DNA from: Mucilaginibacter pedocola
GTDB lineage: Bacteria; Bacteroidota; Bacteroidia; Sphingobacteriales; Sphingobacteriaceae
Length of the DNA stretch: 64,000 nt
Assembly (NCBI RefSeq): GCF_002013915.1
Contig: NZ_MBTF01000036.1
Coordinates: 62,001-126,000 of the forward strand
Direction of reading: 5' to 3'
Under the pieces are notes generated by a model. It was given only the letters and a program-made list of their open reading frames with translations. It ran no database searches and was not told where the DNA came from. The position numbers were made by a program, and so were the translations under genes. Positions 7,064 to 14,634 of this stretch are shown one piece after another. Within the stretch, counting starts at the first letter, position 1. The number at the start of each line of letters is the position of its first letter.

Positions 7064-9262
7064 TCAATAACAATCCGATAATACCTGCCCGTGCGATTGG
7101 TAATAGCTAATGCTCTTCCCGGTTTTTTCGCTACTGATAGTTTCCAGCAATTCCATTACATCCTTCTGCATGGCCAGCGAGCCGCATAGCATCAATACAG
7201 CACCCTTTTTCAGTGCATCTGCAATAGCATCTGCATCGCGGCCTATCAAATCGCTTACGTATTGTTTTTCGCCTTCGCGCGAGTAGGATACATTGATGCT
7301 ATTAACTTTTCCACCCGCAGCACATCCCTCTAATAATTCGCGGTACATATTGTACGATGCCTGTTCGCGGAAACCACAGTATAGCGCGCATGGCGTTTTG
7401 CTATCGTTTTGGCTCAGCATACCCAGGAATGGTGCAATACCTGTTCCGTTAGATATCATGATAACCTGCGGCGCTTTTGCCGGGAAATGGAAGTGCCCGT
7501 TATCTATCACCTTGGCCTTTATCACATCATGAACCGCCAGCCCATGCAAAAAGCCTGAACCTAATCCATTAGGCTGCAGCCTTACGCTTAGGCGTATTTG
7601 TCCGGCAACAACGCCGATGGAGTAAAGCCTTTCGCGGTGGTCGTTAGCGGGGTATATGGCCAGCAAGTCGCCCGAGGTTACGCGTTGGCCGCGTTTGGGT
7701 TTTAGCTGTATGGTGAATGTGCCGTCGGTTTGCGTGGTGGCTGTATTGGCCATTACTGTAAAGTTTACCAATTTGCTTGGTTTGGCACTTTGCAATTGTG
7801 GTAAAACGCTCAACTGTATGCCCGACTGCTGCCCCCAGGCTTCTGCCCATAAAGCAAATTCGTCGGGGTTGCGGTCGTTAACGGTATGGATATCTATCAG
7901 CGGCGTGGCCCAGCTTTGATGAGCAAGCAAGTTGTTGGCCTCGTAAGCAAAAGCACAAAAATCGGGGTAAGCGTGCGAGCCAAAGCCCAGTACCGAATAA
8001 TGTACATCATGCGCTTGAGGGTGCTTGTTCAGCAATGATGCAAATTTGGCGGCATTGGTAGGCGCATCACCCAGCCCGTAAGTGGCCGTAACCACAATAA
8101 TGTGCTTCGCTTCGGGGAAGGCAGTGTAATTATTCAATTCGGTAATATGCGCGCGCTTATCTGCTTTTATTAATGATTGGTAAATTGCCCTTGCAAAACC
8201 AAAAGTACTGCCGTTTTCAGAGCCTACTAAAATAATGTATTCGCTCTCCGCGGCCTTGTATTTGTTTTTGCTGCGGTTGCCTAAGCGTTTAAATGTAATG
8301 GCAAAGCCCGAGTAAATAAAGAACAGGATATTGGCTGCCGCAAATGCCAGCACAACCGCCCAAATACCGCTTGCCCGCCCGGTGTGCAAGTCAAGGCTTA
8401 GGTTGGTAAGCAAAACCGCCATAGGGTATTTGGTTTCGCCCAGTATTTCGCCGGTTATTTGGTTTACGGCAACCTCGCGGGTCTTTAGTTTCAGTGTGTA
8501 GTAATCTTCAGCATCTTCCGAGAAGGGAAACTCTACCGATTCTACATCTGATAGTTTGGTATCCTTAAAAATGGCAAAGTCGGCAGGCTTACCTACGGGC
8601 TTATCTTTTATCGAATCAAAATCGATCTTGGGCGATACCTGCTTGGGCACATTAATTAGCCCGAAGCGGGATAGTGATAGATAAGTGCCGCTTAGGGCAA
8701 TGATAAGTATAGGGATAAGCGACAGCCGGCCCAAAGTTACGTGGTAATACTGCGCAAAGTTATCCTGCGCTATTTTGGTGAAAAAACGCTTTACCCCGCG
8801 CTGCCGCTGAATGATAAGTGCCGTGCCCGAAACCGTTATCAGCAATAATAAAAATGCCGTAAGCCCAACAAAAAAACGCCCCACCTCGTGTAGAAAAAGT
8901 GACCGGTGCAAACCCGTCACCCACTGGAAAAATTCGTTCTTTTCGCCGGGAGTACCTACAATTTTGCCGCTAATAGGGTCTATGTAAGCATTCAGTTTTT
9001 TACCATCGGCATCGGTGCCTTTGGCTAATACAAAATGGTTGGCATCAACAGATATTTCGGTAATATCGGGATAGGTCTTGCGGAGTGCGGGCAGTGTTTG
9101 TGCCAGCGTAGTGCCGCTAAAGTTATCGGTACGGTAGGGCTGTAGTTTTTCGGATACGGGCTGGAAGGCAAGGATGATGCCTGTAACGGCCGCGAGGGTG
9201 AGCAGTAAAAAAGAAGATACAGCCAGTGCTAAGTGGCTGTATCTCCAAACCGAAATGGTCAT
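7064..9262 (-). CDS. PepSY-associated membrane protein fused to flavodoxin and FAD/NAD(P)H reductase domains
   Basis: 732 residues. The N-terminal half is a PepSY-associated TM protein: four hydrophobic helices at about 6-30, 130-155, 178-200 and 300-325, with two periplasmic loops. The third part is a flavodoxin domain (about 342-480; SENGSTFGFARAIY and TATYGLGDAPTN). The C-terminus is a cytochrome P450 reductase/sulfite-reductase-type flavin reductase (RLYSIGVV for FAD, NGTGIAPFLG and FREQASYNMYREL for NAD(P)H). This layout would pass electrons from cytoplasmic NAD(P)H through FAD and FMN to the membrane segment and out to the periplasm, possibly for ferric-siderophore or other reduction. 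Last gene of the ankyrin-DUF2271 operon (14-bp gap), converging on apbE. Confidence 0.9.
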   Translation of the reverse strand: MTISVWRYSHLALAVSSFLLLTLAAVTGIILAFQPVSEKLQPYRTDNFSGTTLAQTLPALRKTYPDITEISVDANHFVLAKGTDADGKKLNAYIDPISGKIVGTPGEKNEFFQWVTGLHRSLFLHEVGRFFVGLTAFLLLLITVSGTALIIQRQRGVKRFFTKIAQDNFAQYYHVTLGRLSLIPILIIALSGTYLSLSRFGLINVPKQVSPKIDFDSIKDKPVGKPADFAIFKDTKLSDVESVEFPFSEDAEDYYTLKLKTREVAVNQITGEILGETKYPMAVLLTNLSLDLHTGRASGIWAVVLAFAAANILFFIYSGFAITFKRLGNRSKNKYKAAESEYIILVGSENGSTFGFARAIYQSLIKADKRAHITELNNYTAFPEAKHIIVVTATYGLGDAPTNAAKFASLLNKHPQAHDVHYSVLGFGSHAYPDFCAFAYEANNLLAHQSWATPLIDIHTVNDRNPDEFALWAEAWGQQSGIQLSVLPQLQSAKPSKLVNFTVMANTATTQTDGTFTIQLKPKRGQRVTSGDLLAIYPANDHRERLYSIGVVAGQIRLSVRLQPNGLGSGFLHGLAVHDVIKAKVIDNGHFHFPAKAPQVIMISNGTGIAPFLGMLSQNDSKTPCALYCGFREQASYNMYRELLEGCAAGGKVNSINVSYSREGEKQYVSDLIGRDADAIADALKKGAVLMLCGSLAMQKDVMELLETISSEKTGKSISYYQSHGQVLSDCY

Positions 9263-9276
9263 AGGCAGATGTAGAG

Positions 9277-9768
9277 TTAGTTTGCGCTAAAGCGTACGTA
9301 GCGGATATATCCTTTTTCCGAGCCTTCGCTTTTTGCAGAAAGGGCTTCGGTGGTTAGCGGTATCTCAATGTCTTTTACTTTGTATTCCTGATCTTCCACA
9401 GCGGCTTCGAAACGTATTTTATAGCCTGCGTTTATTTTCGAGTTCTCGATCTCGATAACATTGACGCTGCGGTCGCCGCCGGTTACCGATGCACCGGTAA
9501 TGGCGCTCAGGTTAGTTGGGTTCTCTTTGTTGAATTTGTTCCACTCCTTAAGGGTTTTGTACCATTTTTTGTCGGAGCCCAATATGTACAGCGTTTTGTC
9601 GTAAGCGCCTTTGCTGTCTATCAGCGATATGGCAATGTAAGCGCCTTCGCCCATGTAGTTGGTCATTTGTATCATGCACTTATACTTGGTGGTTTGGGCG
9701 AACGAACGAGTAGCGCCGGCCATGGTAAAGGCAAGGGAGAGCAATATAATAGCGGTTAATTTTCGCAT
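9277..9768 (-). CDS. Exported DUF2271 protein with a candidate flavinylation motif
   Basis: 163 residues, signal peptide 1-25 (ending SFAQ), then one DUF2271 domain. The notable segment is NLSAITGASVTGG, with T91-G92-A93-S94. ApbE attaches FMN to the last Ser/Thr of a D-x-x-(S/T)-G-A-(S/T) motif; here the core TGAS is kept while the leading Asp is Ser (S88). The gene sits 3 bp after the ankyrin gene and 14 bp before the membrane flavoreductase, and apbE is next to the operon. The simplest reading is a periplasmic FMN-carrying electron carrier. The domain call is fairly firm; flavinylation is inference. Confidence 0.82.
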   Translation of the reverse strand: MRKLTAIILLSLAFTMAGATRSFAQTTKYKCMIQMTNYMGEGAYIAISLIDSKGAYDKTLYILGSDKKWYKTLKEWNKFNKENPTNLSAITGASVTGGDRSVNVIEIENSKINAGYKIRFEAAVEDQEYKVKDIEIPLTTEALSAKSEGSEKGYIRYVRFSAN

Positions 9769-9771
9769 GGT

Positions 9772-11271
9772 TTATTTTAAGAAGTTAACAGATACGTTGT
9801 TTTTAGTAAGCGATTCGTTCTCGGCCGCCAAATCGAAAGCGGTTTCTTTAAAGTTGGTTACCGCCTCTTTTTTAGCACCGATAGACAAAAGGTATTTCAG
9901 CAGGGCATCGTCTTTAGCAACCAAAGCAGCTTTGTGCAATACCGTCATGCCCTCGGCATTTTTGGCATTCACATCAATACCCAGTGGCTCCAGGCGTTTT
10001 AGTAGCGCGATGTCGTTTTTAGCCAAGGCGAGGTGGTAAAGTGTGTTACCGTTTTGCTGAGCGGCAGTAATGTTCAGGCCTTTATCTTTCAGTAATTGCA
10101 GCTTGGCATCAAAGTCGGCAGCGTTTGCGGGGCGGTAGCCTTCTACTGCATAATAAGCAAGGTTGTTTCCTGCTTTATCTACAGCTTTAACATCGGCTCC
10201 TTTAGTAATCAGCAAACGAACGGCAGCCGGCGAATTACTGCGCAGAGCCATAGCCAATGCCGTTAAGCCTTTTTGGTTGGGCTGGTTTATGTTTTTAACC
10301 TTTGGCAGCAGGCTCAACAGGATGGCAGTATCGCGATTGGCGGCAGCAGCATACATAAACGGTGTGTTGCCATCTTCGTCGGCCTGGTTAATGTTAACAC
10401 CTTTTGCCAAAAAGAATTTGATCACTTCGGCTTGCTCCGGCGCGCGTACTATATAATGTAAAGCGTTGTGCCCGCTTTTATCGGTAGTGGTCATTTTCAA
10501 CCCAAGGCTATCTAAATATTGATAGATAGGCAAACGCAACGGCGTACCACCACGACGGCCGCCTGCGCCTTGCGCGGTTAGTATTACGGCGTTATCAGTA
10601 GGTTTTATACCTTTTTGTATAAGGCCTTTCAGCTTATTGATATCTCCGCTTTTGGCCGCGTAGCTAAATGCGTTGTTACCTGCTTTATCGGTACTGTTCA
10701 GGCTAAGGCCTTTTGATATAAAGTAATTTGTTAAGGCAAAGTCTTTATCGCCCGATATGCCTAACAATAATGCGTTGGCACCATCACCGTTTATCTCTTC
10801 TTTCAGGTCAACACCATGGGCTATAAACGAGTCGTAAACTTTAGTGTTTAGCTGACCGGTAGCAGCGGCGAATAGTACCGGGTTAGCACCCTGGCTATCT
10901 TCAATATCGTTTTTGGCACCTTTGCTGTAGAGGAACTCCATTAATTCCTCGTTGCCTTTGTAAGCCGCCCAGTGCAGGTAGGTGCGGTTATCGTGCGTCA
11001 GCTTGGTTACTATGTCGTTTCCCGGCAAGGTAAGCAGGTATTTTATCGACTCATTGGGCGCTTGTGCCAGCATAGCCTGCACCGCCGGATCGAAACTGAA
11101 CTGGTTCAACTGTGAAGGGCTGTTGCCTTTGGCAATCTCGGCTTTCACGGCCTCTACATCGGGCATGGTTTTCCAGTAGGCCTGGTCTAATAATTTGTTT
11201 GCGGGTGCTTGCTGGGCGTTCGCGCCAAGGGCAAACCAGCAGGCAATAAGAGGTAAAAATATCTTTTTCAT
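9772..11271 (-). CDS. Exported ankyrin-repeat protein
   Basis: 499 residues: a signal peptide (1-19, ANAQ) and then about ten ankyrin repeats over nearly the whole length, with the usual pattern such as DNRTYLHWAAYKGNEELMEFL and GNTPFMYAAAANRDTAILLSLL. Ankyrin stacks bind proteins and have no catalytic activity of their own. It is the first gene of the operon with DUF2271 and the PepSY-flavoreductase, separated by only 3 bp, so it is likely a periplasmic chaperone or scaffold for that redox system. Bacterial periplasmic ankyrin proteins have been linked to oxidative-stress protection, which would fit, but the partner is unknown. On the minus strand TAACTTCGC (11302-11310) may be a weak -7 box. 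Confidence 0.88.
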   Translation of the reverse strand: MKKIFLPLIACWFALGANAQQAPANKLLDQAYWKTMPDVEAVKAEIAKGNSPSQLNQFSFDPAVQAMLAQAPNESIKYLLTLPGNDIVTKLTHDNRTYLHWAAYKGNEELMEFLYSKGAKNDIEDSQGANPVLFAAATGQLNTKVYDSFIAHGVDLKEEINGDGANALLLGISGDKDFALTNYFISKGLSLNSTDKAGNNAFSYAAKSGDINKLKGLIQKGIKPTDNAVILTAQGAGGRRGGTPLRLPIYQYLDSLGLKMTTTDKSGHNALHYIVRAPEQAEVIKFFLAKGVNINQADEDGNTPFMYAAAANRDTAILLSLLPKVKNINQPNQKGLTALAMALRSNSPAAVRLLITKGADVKAVDKAGNNLAYYAVEGYRPANAADFDAKLQLLKDKGLNITAAQQNGNTLYHLALAKNDIALLKRLEPLGIDVNAKNAEGMTVLHKAALVAKDDALLKYLLSIGAKKEAVTNFKETAFDLAAENESLTKNNVSVNFLK

Positions 11272-11361
11272 GCAGCAATGAATGTTAAGCGGAGCGATGC
11301 TGCGAAGTTAATAAGAATTAGTCTAAATAAGGATGCGTATTTAAAATTGTTACGTTGACAC

Positions 11362-11400
11362 AAAGCTGCCCTGTTATCCACCGAAAAACAGGGCAGCTTT
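11362..11400 (-). terminator. Strong hairpin after the M1 peptidase gene
   Basis: Perfect 14-bp inverted repeat AAAGCTGCCCTGTT / AACAGGGCAGCTTT with an 11-nt loop, between the stop of the M1 peptidase (11447) and the promoter region of the ankyrin operon. It ends in only three T residues on either strand, so it may be a weak terminator or mainly an RNA-stabilising hairpin. Confidence 0.6.
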
Positions 11401-11446
11401 AAATAAGGTTCGTTTTTACTGTTAGGAACCTAAGGTTATAGCATAT

Positions 11447-13414
11447 TTATTTTACTTCGAAAGTGTTGTTAGCGCGGTTTATATCCGGGTAAGCGCTTTC
11501 GGGATCGATCACTACTTTTGCAATGGCTTTGCCCGTATTGTTTGCTGTAAAAGTATACGTATTAGTGTATTGCCATATCTCTACCGGGAACTTCCGTTGT
11601 TCTTTCGTTCCATCGGCGTAAGTAATTTCAACTTCCAGCGGCATAGCGACCCTGTCCATGTTCATTACTGTAACGGCGCGTTCTTTAGCATCAACTTTAA
11701 CTATGCTTTGATCGAGCCTATAGTTTTCTATGAACATACTTTTCCAAAACCAGCTTAAATCCTCGCCAAACGAATTATCAATACTCCTGAAAAAGTCCCA
11801 GGGCGTAGGGTGTTTGTAAGCCCAATCGTGCATGTATTTTTTAAACGCACGGTCGAATCTTTCAGCCCCCACTATCCTGTTACGCAGTAAGGTTAACACG
11901 TAAGCCACCTTTTGGTACTGTATCGGGAAAACCATATCACCGGGGATGGCATCGGGGCGTGTCATTATCGGTACCGCCCTTTCAGAAAATATAGTATCCA
12001 TCGGAGCGTATATCTGTTGGTAGCCTACAAACTCGCCTTTGTTAAATTCTTTTACGGCAAGGTTATCTATAAAGGTGTTAAAGCCTTCATCCATCCAGGC
12101 GTACTTACGCTCGTTTGCGCCCACCGCCATCGGGAACCAGGTGTGCCCCAACTCGTGGTTAACCACCATAAAATAGGCGTTGCCGGTATCTTTGGCCGAG
12201 CAGAAAACCATAGCAGGGTACTCCATTCCATCCAGGTTAGAAGCCACATTTACCGCCTTGTTATAAGGGTAGGCCAGCCATTTTTCAGAAAAGTGCTGTA
12301 TGGTGAATTTGATATACTCCGAAGAACGGCGCCAGCTATCTTTTTTATCAGATTCGATAGGATACAATGAGCTGCCTATAACCCTTTTGCCGCCCGCTAT
12401 CGGGAAACTCAATGCCTCCCAAATAAATGATTTGGAGGCCGTCCAGGCAAAATCGCGGCTGTTGCTTAGTTTGTACTTCCATGTACTGGTTGCCTTTGCC
12501 GGTTTTGCCGCTGCATCGGTTACCTCTTTGGCGGTGCGGATAAATACCGGTGCATCGCTTGCCTTAGCTGCCTGCCAGCGCTTTAATTGCGTTGGCGTTA
12601 AAACCTCTTCGGCATTTTGCAGATCGCCCGATGCTTCTACAATGTAGGATGATGGCACTGTTATGTTCACTTCGTAGTTGCCATAATCGAGGTAAAACTC
12701 GCCGTTGCCTAAATATGGCAGCGTGTTCCAGCCTTCCACATCATCCAGCACGCACATGCGCGGGTACCATTGCGCCACGGCAAATATTTCCCCGTTTTTT
12801 GTTGGGAGTATGTCGGTACGGTTCACCAGGAAGTCGGCATTTTTATAGTTAACGGGGAAATTGTAGCTATAGCTAATGCTGAAACTGATCTTTTGCCCGC
12901 TCAGCAATGGCTCGGGCAGTTGCAACTCCATGCGGGTATCATAAATGTTGTATTTGATATCCCGCCCGTTAGCCCCGGCTGTTTTTATACCGCTTATTTG
13001 ATACCCGCCGTCAGGCACTTTAACATCTGTATTTTGATAAAGAAAAAGCTTTGACAGCACACCTTTCGAATCTTTCCTGAAAGCGTTTTGTTCTGCCTGC
13101 ATCCACAATACCTTTAGCGCATTTGGGCTGTTGTTGGTATACGTAACCGTTACCGTCCCGGTAATGGTGTGGGCCGCGTCATTCAGCGAAACATCTATGG
13201 TATAATCAGCCTGGTTTTGCCAGTATTTTGGGCCGGGTTCGCCGGTGGCGGCCCTGTATTCGTTACCGGCGGGTAAGATAGGCACTGCCGGGAACAGGTC
13301 CGTTGGTTTATATTTTGATTGCCCTGCTACGGTAATGCAATTAAACAATAAGTAAATAGCGGTGGTGTATTTAAAAAGAATAGTAGAGTTATTATGCATA
13401 GCTGCAATATACAT
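11447..13414 (-). CDS. M1-family metallopeptidase (aminopeptidase-like)
   Basis: 655 residues with an N-terminal signal segment ending VAGQ. The gluzincin site is complete: H420-E421-L-G-H424 followed after 18 residues by E443 (WMDEGFN), so two His and a Glu bind zinc. Upstream is DGMEYPAM, the equivalent of the GAMEN exopeptidase motif. M1 enzymes trim N-terminal residues from peptides; this exported form probably works on peptides in the periplasm. The start could also be the second Met (residue 6, 13399), because TATATTGC on the minus strand just upstream resembles a -7 box. The region before the gene carries the same CAATCGATTG sequence found in the lacI-xylB promoter. Confidence 0.92.
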   Translation of the reverse strand: MYIAAMHNNSTILFKYTTAIYLLFNCITVAGQSKYKPTDLFPAVPILPAGNEYRAATGEPGPKYWQNQADYTIDVSLNDAAHTITGTVTVTYTNNSPNALKVLWMQAEQNAFRKDSKGVLSKLFLYQNTDVKVPDGGYQISGIKTAGANGRDIKYNIYDTRMELQLPEPLLSGQKISFSISYSYNFPVNYKNADFLVNRTDILPTKNGEIFAVAQWYPRMCVLDDVEGWNTLPYLGNGEFYLDYGNYEVNITVPSSYIVEASGDLQNAEEVLTPTQLKRWQAAKASDAPVFIRTAKEVTDAAAKPAKATSTWKYKLSNSRDFAWTASKSFIWEALSFPIAGGKRVIGSSLYPIESDKKDSWRRSSEYIKFTIQHFSEKWLAYPYNKAVNVASNLDGMEYPAMVFCSAKDTGNAYFMVVNHELGHTWFPMAVGANERKYAWMDEGFNTFIDNLAVKEFNKGEFVGYQQIYAPMDTIFSERAVPIMTRPDAIPGDMVFPIQYQKVAYVLTLLRNRIVGAERFDRAFKKYMHDWAYKHPTPWDFFRSIDNSFGEDLSWFWKSMFIENYRLDQSIVKVDAKERAVTVMNMDRVAMPLEVEITYADGTKEQRKFPVEIWQYTNTYTFTANNTGKAIAKVVIDPESAYPDINRANNTFEVK

Positions 13415-13440
13415 GTTAATTCAATATCCTGTTGAAATAA

Positions 13441-13450
13441 CAATCGATTG
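13441..13450. promoter_or_regulatory. CAATCGATTG palindrome upstream of the M1 peptidase
   Basis: Perfect 10-bp palindrome with a central CG pair, as in many LacI-family operators. It is identical to the core of the lacI-xylB intergenic site (14564-14573). It lies 26 bp upstream of the longest M1 peptidase start and just downstream of lacI. Confidence 0.5.
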
Positions 13451-13492
13451 CCTGATATGGTGTATAACCAACACCTCCTACACACATTTAAG

Positions 13493-13528
13493 CCGGGCAT
13501 CAACTACTCGCGGGTAGTTGATGCCCGG
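13493..13528 (-). terminator. Perfect 15-bp hairpin spanning the lacI stop codon
   Basis: CCGGGCATCAACTAC and GTAGTTGATGCCCGG flank a 6-nt loop. The last codons and stop (13504-13506) of lacI are inside the stem. There is no T-run after it on either strand, so it may be an RNA 3' end protector or a rho-assisted terminator rather than a classic intrinsic one. Confidence 0.5.
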
Positions 13529-14532
13529 GTGATCAACTTAGGTTTTATACTGATTACTTTTGGTACCACTACGGTATCGGTATTCTCCATTTCCTGAAAG
13601 TAGAGGTTGGCCACCGTTTTGCCCATGTAAAAGCTGAACTGGTCTATAGTAGTGATGGAGGGACTGGTTATTTCGGTAAAGTTCTCGTTAGCGTACCCGC
13701 AGATGCCTAATTGCTGCGGCACCTTAATTTGCATAATGGTAGCAACCTCCAAAACACCCAGAGCCGAAAAATCTGAGGTAGACGCAAATATGGCATCAGG
13801 TGGCTCGGGCAGGCTGAGTAGCTGACGGGTAGCGGCCGCGCTGAGTTCTTTGGTCCAGGCGTTCTCTATCATCAGGTCGGCTATGGGGGCTATGCCATGC
13901 TCTTTTAGTGCGCGCAGGTAACCGGTTTTGCGCTGGCGGAAAATATTGAGCTTCTGCGGACCCTCCAGCAAGGCTATGCGTTTGTAACCCTGTGTGATCA
14001 TGTGGCTTACCGCATCAAAAGATGATTGTTCGTTATCGTTGGTCACTTTCAGGGTTTCCAGTTCATCCACCACACGGTCGAACTGGATGAGTTGTATGCC
14101 ATGGTCCAATACATTCTGCAGGTGGTCGTGCGCTGTAGTTTCTACCGAAACAGATATTACTATACAATCAACATGCTGGTTGATCAGCGTGTTTACGCAT
14201 TGCACTTCTTTTTCGTACTGCTCGTTAGATTGGCAAATGATCAAGTTGTAGCCCTGCTTGTAAGTAGCATCCTCTATCCCCGCTATCACATTCGAGAAGA
14301 AGTTTTGGTTGATGCGCGGAACCACCACGCCAATGGTTTTGGAGTGCCCCTTACGCAGGTTAGATGCCAGCGTATTGCGGGTATAGTTAAGCTCTTTGGC
14401 TGTTTTCAGGATGAGTTTCTTGGTAGCGTCGTTTACCGAACTACTGTTATTAAGCGCCCTCGATACCGATGAAGGGTTGAGGTTTAGCTTTTCGGCAATA
14501 TCATAAATGGTAGTTCGTTTCTTCGATCTCAT
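13504..14532 (-). CDS. LacI-family transcriptional regulator, probable xylose regulator
   Basis: 342 residues. The N-terminus is a classic LacI helix-turn-helix (TTIYDIAEKLNLNPSSVSRALN) with the hinge-helix region ASNLRKGHSKTIGVVVP, followed by a two-lobe periplasmic-binding-protein-like effector domain. The gene is divergent from xylB-xylA, and the 102-bp gap holds a 16-bp perfect inverted repeat around CAATCGATTG. It most likely represses the xylose genes and itself and responds to a pentose or its derivative. The effector is inferred from position only. The same 10-mer at 13441 suggests the M1 peptidase gene may also be a target. Confidence 0.92.
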   Translation of the reverse strand: MRSKKRTTIYDIAEKLNLNPSSVSRALNNSSSVNDATKKLILKTAKELNYTRNTLASNLRKGHSKTIGVVVPRINQNFFSNVIAGIEDATYKQGYNLIICQSNEQYEKEVQCVNTLINQHVDCIVISVSVETTAHDHLQNVLDHGIQLIQFDRVVDELETLKVTNDNEQSSFDAVSHMITQGYKRIALLEGPQKLNIFRQRKTGYLRALKEHGIAPIADLMIENAWTKELSAAATRQLLSLPEPPDAIFASTSDFSALGVLEVATIMQIKVPQQLGICGYANENFTEITSPSITTIDQFSFYMGKTVANLYFQEMENTDTVVVPKVISIKPKLITRASTTRE

Positions 14533-14550
14533 GCTGCAAGATAAAATTTA

Positions 14551-14593
14551 AAATTAAATTCAACAATCGATTGCATTTTGTTGAATTTAATTT
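14551..14593. promoter_or_regulatory. Operator-like inverted repeat in the lacI-xylB promoter region
   Basis: AAATTAAATTCAACAA (14551-14566) and its exact reverse complement TTGTTGAATTTAATTT (14578-14593) flank an 11-bp spacer. Overlapping the left arm is the 10-bp palindrome CAATCGATTG (14564-14573), a plausible LacI-type half-site pair. The arrangement could serve both divergent promoters. Confidence 0.65.
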
Positions 14594-14634
14594 AATTTCG
14601 TTTCTGCAATTATAACCAAAAACGGCTATTATTT

